Source: JBGTSJ01 sp041940305
GTDB lineage: Bacteria > Planctomycetota > Planctomycetia > Planctomycetales > Planctomycetaceae
Length of the DNA stretch: 64,000 bases
Reading direction: 5' to 3'
Assembly (NCBI GenBank): GCA_041940305.1
Contig: JBGTSJ010000012.1
Location: 1-64,000, forward strand
How positions within the stretch are numbered: position 1 is the stretch's first letter; every line of letters begins with the position of its first letter. Positions 60,159-64,000 of the stretch are shown piece after piece. A program made the position numbers and the translations under genes. The notes beneath the pieces are model-generated. The model had not been told where the DNA came from. It made no database searches and worked only from the letters and a program-made list of their open reading frames with translations.

Positions 60159-61652
60159 TTACTCAGCAGCTGGTGCCTCCAGCGCCGCGTCGTCGCCCTG
60201 ACCCGGCCGGATCAGCTCGAAGTAGGTGCGGATCGTCTGGCGGTGACCGAGCGGGATCGGCTCGCTGTCCAGCACGGCTTCGGCCATCTGCTGGTAGTTG
60301 TCGTAGCTCTCCTGATAGCCGCGGCGTGCCTGCTCCTGCCCTTCGGGCGAATAGGTGATCTCCACGTCGCTCGGGCCGTCGCCGGCCTGGCCGGTGACTT
60401 CTTCCACTTTCCGGGCCGACGCCAGTTGCGTCTTGTCGCCGTAGGGGTTGCCGGTCGTCGCCGTGCCCCAGTCCTCCGACGGTCGTTCGGACTTCTGGTT
60501 TACGAGCATCGGCGGCCCGACCTTGTCGCTCTTGCACATCCCCTTGCATTCGCTCAGCTTGTTGCACTGCATACGGAGCAGAGAGTTGATCTTCTTGCGC
60601 TGCTGGTGCTTGCGCGTCTGCTTGGCGAGCTTCTTGCATTGCTCGCTCATTTGGCTGCTGCTGCCGCTCTCCAGCCCTTCGCACAATTCAGAGAGCGTGT
60701 CGGCAAGCTGTCCCAGTCCCAACTGGTCCGAGCTGTTCGAGAGGCTCGCCAGCTTCTCCTGCAGCGCCTTCTGCTCTTTGCGCTGCAGGTTGACCTGCTC
60801 CAGTTGTTCAAGTTCTTCGGCCGCCGCGTCGTAGTCCTGCTTCTCCAATTTGCTGCCGGCCCCCTGGAAGTCGCTGGCCGCCATCATCGCCCCGCCGAGG
60901 GACTTCAGCTGTGCGTCCATCAGCGATTCGTTGTACTCGGCCTGCTCCTGGGCCATCCGCTCCTGCATCTCGGAAATCTTCTCCAATGCCTCCTTCAACT
61001 CGACGCCCGGCAGCTTCATGGCCTCCACTTCCTCGCGCAGCTCATCCACGAGTTCCTTGAGGTCCTCGTCCTGCTCTTCCTCGGCGACAGCCTGCAGTTC
61101 CTCCAAGCCCTTCTCGATCTCCTCGGCCGCCATCACTACACCCGGCAGCGGTCCCAGCGGCTTCGCCTGCGCCTGCGGCGCCGCCAGCGGCCAGAACAGC
61201 AGCGTCACTGCGACCAGCAGGCTCGCCACCGCGCACGGAAACGCCCGCGGCAACCGGAACGGCACCACGCGCCGCGGATCGACTTGCTTGAGGTGACTGG
61301 CCGCGTCGCTCACCTGCAGTTCCCGCAGCGGAGAAGCCGCCTCCCGCTCGACGAACTCCAGCGCCGTCACCGCGCGGTCCTTGAGACGGTAATGACCGTC
61401 GACCGCCTCGGCCGCCGCATGCAGCGGCCGCCGCCAGACGAGTCCCGCGAGCAGCCCGATGACGGGCCCCGCCAGCAGGAGCGCCGCCGCCGCCCACGGA
61501 GCGATCGGCTGAGTGGCCGCCAGCTTCCAGACGCCGACGCCAATCCCGGCCACGGCACTGGCCAGCAGTCCCCAGACCGCCATCTGCACCGCACGGCTCT
61601 GCTGCTGACGCCGCCGGACGCCTGCCAGAACTGCCAGAATTTCCAGCTTCAT
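60159..61652 (-). CDS. Membrane-anchored coiled-coil protein, short relative of the 16969 protein
   Basis: A 497-residue protein. Two helices (MAVWGLLASAVAGIGVGVW; PWAAAALLLAGPVIGLLAGL), a short segment VDGHYRLKDRAVTALEFVER, and a third helix (FPCAVASLLVAVTLLFWPLA) give the same topology as the 1007-residue protein at 16969. A long Glu/Gln/Lys coiled coil follows (about 175-360). A cysteine cluster MQCNKLSECKGMCK lies near residue 365, and the tail is Gly/Ser-rich then helical. Function unknown. It heads the minus-strand cluster, but a terminator at 60109 separates it from the DUF4129 side. Confidence 0.78.
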   Translation of the reverse strand: MKLEILAVLAGVRRRQQQSRAVQMAVWGLLASAVAGIGVGVWKLAATQPIAPWAAAALLLAGPVIGLLAGLVWRRPLHAAAEAVDGHYRLKDRAVTALEFVEREAASPLRELQVSDAASHLKQVDPRRVVPFRLPRAFPCAVASLLVAVTLLFWPLAAPQAQAKPLGPLPGVVMAAEEIEKGLEELQAVAEEEQDEDLKELVDELREEVEAMKLPGVELKEALEKISEMQERMAQEQAEYNESLMDAQLKSLGGAMMAASDFQGAGSKLEKQDYDAAAEELEQLEQVNLQRKEQKALQEKLASLSNSSDQLGLGQLADTLSELCEGLESGSSSQMSEQCKKLAKQTRKHQQRKKINSLLRMQCNKLSECKGMCKSDKVGPPMLVNQKSERPSEDWGTATTGNPYGDKTQLASARKVEEVTGQAGDGPSDVEITYSPEGQEQARRGYQESYDNYQQMAEAVLDSEPIPLGHRQTIRTYFELIRPGQGDDAALEAPAAE

Positions 61653-61937
61653 CGAAACGCTCCGTCTCGGGAATCGTCGAGTGCCTTCACGAGCCGTCCC
61701 AGTGGAGCGGCCTGCCGGCCTGATGGAAATAACGACGCCGCCAGCGCTTCCTTAGAAATCCTCAGCACGCACTGTACCCGCCCGGCAGAGAAACGGCAAT
61801 TTCACACAGCATGTCTTTTTTGAATTCGCCCGATTTTCAAAACGTGTGCCGCGGACGTGCAGCAGCCGGAATGATCGCACAGGGGGGGCAGTTCCGCGGT
61901 TAAAATCAGGTCGCATTGCGCCGAAGTCCCGTTGGCC

Positions 61938-64000
61938 CTATCTCAATTCGAGCACGCGCACGCCTCCCGCCGGGACCACGCATTGCAGTTCCTGCTCTTC
62001 GATGGCAAACGGCTCATCGGGCTGCAGCCGGTCCCGGGCCGAGGTCACGGGTACGGTCCACTTCAGGCGGACGACCCGGTTCTCGCGGTAATCGGTCGGT
62101 GTGATGCCGTGCTGCGGCTTTTTCTGTCCGGCCGGATTCAGCAGCGTTACCAGCCAGCCGTCCGCGGTGCGGTTTAGCATCCATTCCACGTCGCCGCTGA
62201 CCTGGACCGGCATCAGTCCGCGCGTCAGATGCGCGAACAGTCGCGGCAGCGCCGGATGGGCCTGCTGCGAGATCGTCAGGCCGTGCGGCACAGACAGGTA
62301 AACTAGCCGTCCTTCACCCCGATCGAACGCCGCGCAGAACACGCCCGCCTCCGACTCAGCGATCGCACGTCCATCCGCAATATCGATCGGTCGGAATCGA
62401 AACGCCGGCGTCTCCCGGTTTCGCCCGGGAGCGGCAAGCGGATCGAGCGACCCCTGCAGTTCTCCCTGCAGGTGCCACGCATAGCTTGTCCCCTCGCCTG
62501 GCTCCGATGTGGCCGGCAACTGCAGCCGTGCGAGTCCCGGCCCAGTCAGGTGTGCATCCGCCACCAGCAGCGTGCCCCCGCGCTGCATGTACTGAGCCAG
62601 CCGCTCCCCCTCGGCCTCGGTCAGTTCGATCTCGCCGGCGACGATAACGACCGGGTAGCTGTCAATCGTCTGCCACTTGTTTACGTCGGGATACGCTGCG
62701 ATGACGTCGAACATGTCGCCGAACACGCCCGGCACGTACACCTCGTTGGTGCCGGTCATCGGCTTCTCACTCTCCGGACCGATCGGGTGATACGCCGTCC
62801 AGAAGTACTGCTCCAGCATCTTCTCGTGCGGGCCGAAGCGGAACTTTTCCTCGTTCTGATGCCAGTTTTTGAACGCATTCGGCCAGAAGGGGGCCGGCTC
62901 CCAGCCGTGCGCGTAATCGACCAGGAACGCCGCCGGCGTGTAGGGGGTTCCGCGGTCCGGGTTCTCGGCCGTCACCCGCAGGAACCGATCGACGAGCTTT
63001 CCCTTCGGCGACAGCTGCACCGGCTTGATCCCCGCCGCCGTGAGGCCGCCGGGCTTCCAGAATTCATCGAACCCCTGTTCGTGATAGAAGAATGCGGACC
63101 CGGCCATGTACTGCTGCCAGATGTCGAACTTGTACCACGTCATCCCTGCCCCGCTGAACACGGAGTAGTAGTTATCGAAGATCGCCTGCGGCGTGTGATA
63201 GCTGCCACCGTTCGAGAAGATCGTCGATGAATCTCCGAAGTTGCAGCTGCGGTAGGTGCCGAACATCCGGCCGTGCTGCCGCGAGAGCCCCCGCATGAAC
63301 GCCATTCGCATCGGCAGGACCGACGCCGTCGCCGCCGACGATTCATAGCCGCCGATGCGCGCCCCCCAGTCGAAACACAGCGGCGTGAAGGCAATGTTGC
63401 CGACGGACATGCAGGAGATGACGTCCTCGTAAGGATTTGCATCGAAGTCGCGGCCAAACACGGCCCGGTACTTGGCCGCGTTCTCCGCCAGCGTGACGGG
63501 AGAGAACGCGGCGACGAGTTCCCGTCGTGTCGCGGCGGCGGCTGTTGCGGCCTGCATCGCATCGGGCTGGGGATAGAAATAACCCAGGCTCTCCCCGGAG
63601 ATCGAACCGACGTACCGATCGCGATACTTTGTGAACAGCGCCTGTCCCTGCTCGCCGATGGGCGCTCCGGCGTGATAGTTCATCATCATCGCCCACGCCC
63701 GGTCGGGATGCGCTTCCAACCACGCCGCGAATCTCCGCCCGGTCTCGTTGACTTCTCCCGTCGCCGGATCGGTTGCGAAGATCCCCGGCCCCACGCCATG
63801 AAACGTCGGCACGATCCGCGGATCGGAGTAGATCGGCACGTCGTCCCGCCCGCCGTACGTCTGCTCGAATTCCGTCCGCACGTCTTCGTCGATGATGTTG
63901 TAGGGAAACTTCACGCGATCCGGCCTGTCGCTCAGCCAGGTCTCGCCGGCGTTCGTGTGGCCTGTATTCCAGAGATAAAGGAATCCCTTGTCCCGGAACG
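61938..64000 (-). CDS. Large protein of unknown function, 5' end outside the window
   Basis: The frame stays open to the window edge (688 residues visible), so the start lies beyond 64000. The first visible residues (FRDKGFLYLWNTGHTNAGET) continue straight into KFPYNIIDEDVRTEFEQTYG. The central part (AWAMMMNYHAGAPIGEQGQA, VGSISGESLGYFYPQPDAM) has a TIM-barrel-like look. Near the end, SYPVVIVAGEIELTEAEGER and MQRGGTLLVADAHLTGPGLA form a GATase-like fold as in beta-galactosidase trimerisation domains, then a beta-sandwich. A glycoside-hydrolase-like role is plausible, not proven. Confidence 0.7.
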   Translation of the reverse strand, partial: FRDKGFLYLWNTGHTNAGETWLSDRPDRVKFPYNIIDEDVRTEFEQTYGGRDDVPIYSDPRIVPTFHGVGPGIFATDPATGEVNETGRRFAAWLEAHPDRAWAMMMNYHAGAPIGEQGQALFTKYRDRYVGSISGESLGYFYPQPDAMQAATAAAATRRELVAAFSPVTLAENAAKYRAVFGRDFDANPYEDVISCMSVGNIAFTPLCFDWGARIGGYESSAATASVLPMRMAFMRGLSRQHGRMFGTYRSCNFGDSSTIFSNGGSYHTPQAIFDNYYSVFSGAGMTWYKFDIWQQYMAGSAFFYHEQGFDEFWKPGGLTAAGIKPVQLSPKGKLVDRFLRVTAENPDRGTPYTPAAFLVDYAHGWEPAPFWPNAFKNWHQNEEKFRFGPHEKMLEQYFWTAYHPIGPESEKPMTGTNEVYVPGVFGDMFDVIAAYPDVNKWQTIDSYPVVIVAGEIELTEAEGERLAQYMQRGGTLLVADAHLTGPGLARLQLPATSEPGEGTSYAWHLQGELQGSLDPLAAPGRNRETPAFRFRPIDIADGRAIAESEAGVFCAAFDRGEGRLVYLSVPHGLTISQQAHPALPRLFAHLTRGLMPVQVSGDVEWMLNRTADGWLVTLLNPAGQKKPQHGITPTDYRENRVVRLKWTVPVTSARDRLQPDEPFAIEEQELQCVVPAGGVRVLELR

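Overview
The window is high-GC bacterial DNA, almost certainly from the phylum Planctomycetota. The evidence is two large secreted haem-c proteins with DUF1549/DUF1553 domains, a Tat-exported DUF1501 protein between them, a formylglycine sulfatase, a MoxR/DUF58/DUF4350/DUF4129 cluster, and many short secreted HEAT or PQQ proteins. The genus cannot be read from the sequence. Both edges cut genes: prfA (release factor 1) on the left and a large minus-strand protein on the right.

Left part (1-12.9 kb): prfA end, prmC and murA, then a zinc metallopeptidase next to a D-Ala-D-Ala-ligase-like ATP-grasp enzyme, an isolated ABC-2 permease, a HEAT protein, leuB, a YbgC-like thioesterase overlapping a RelE/ParE toxin-antitoxin pair, a DSD1-like PLP enzyme, an aldo/keto reductase and a QueD/PTPS-like protein. 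From 12.9 to 22.7 kb: a secreted alpha/beta hydrolase, a Dabb protein, a STAS protein, then a 1007-residue coiled-coil membrane protein, a DUF4159 protein with a CCCC motif, an exported thioredoxin-like protein and, most strikingly, three tandem genes for 42-44 residue peptides. Each peptide has a basic helix-like N-terminus and a terminal run of RCC repeats (seven Cys each). Each gene has its own terminator, and two share an upstream block and a covarying 5' UTR hairpin.

Middle (22.8-41.2 kb): an exopolysaccharide locus (FlaA1/CapD-like dehydratase, Wzc-like kinase with a Tyr-Gly tail, Wza-like exporter); two csrA paralogues, each with a good sigma-70-type promoter, on either side of a ribose-type sugar ABC transporter; tRNA-Glu(UUC) with promoter and terminator; a membrane PQQ protein; a PaiB-like protein; and hslV and hslU separated by an unknown gene inside an inverted repeat; then tilS.

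Right part (41.3-64 kb): the DUF1549/DUF1553 - DUF1501 - DUF1549/DUF1553 cluster, a beta-helix protein, a HEAT-like secreted protein and a sulfatase, probably for use of sulfated polysaccharide. Then follows a minus-strand MoxR-type cluster with an embedded CdiI-like immunity gene, and a truncated protein at the edge.

A second theme is a set of intergenic inverted-repeat elements, about 150-640 bp, whose arms are built from short repeated words (examples: 5277-5442, 6331-6477, 38162-38799, 46749-46966, 51957-52107). Two repeat units run into coding sequence, supplying part of a signal peptide (46914 gene) and the C-terminal tail of the DUF4129 protein.
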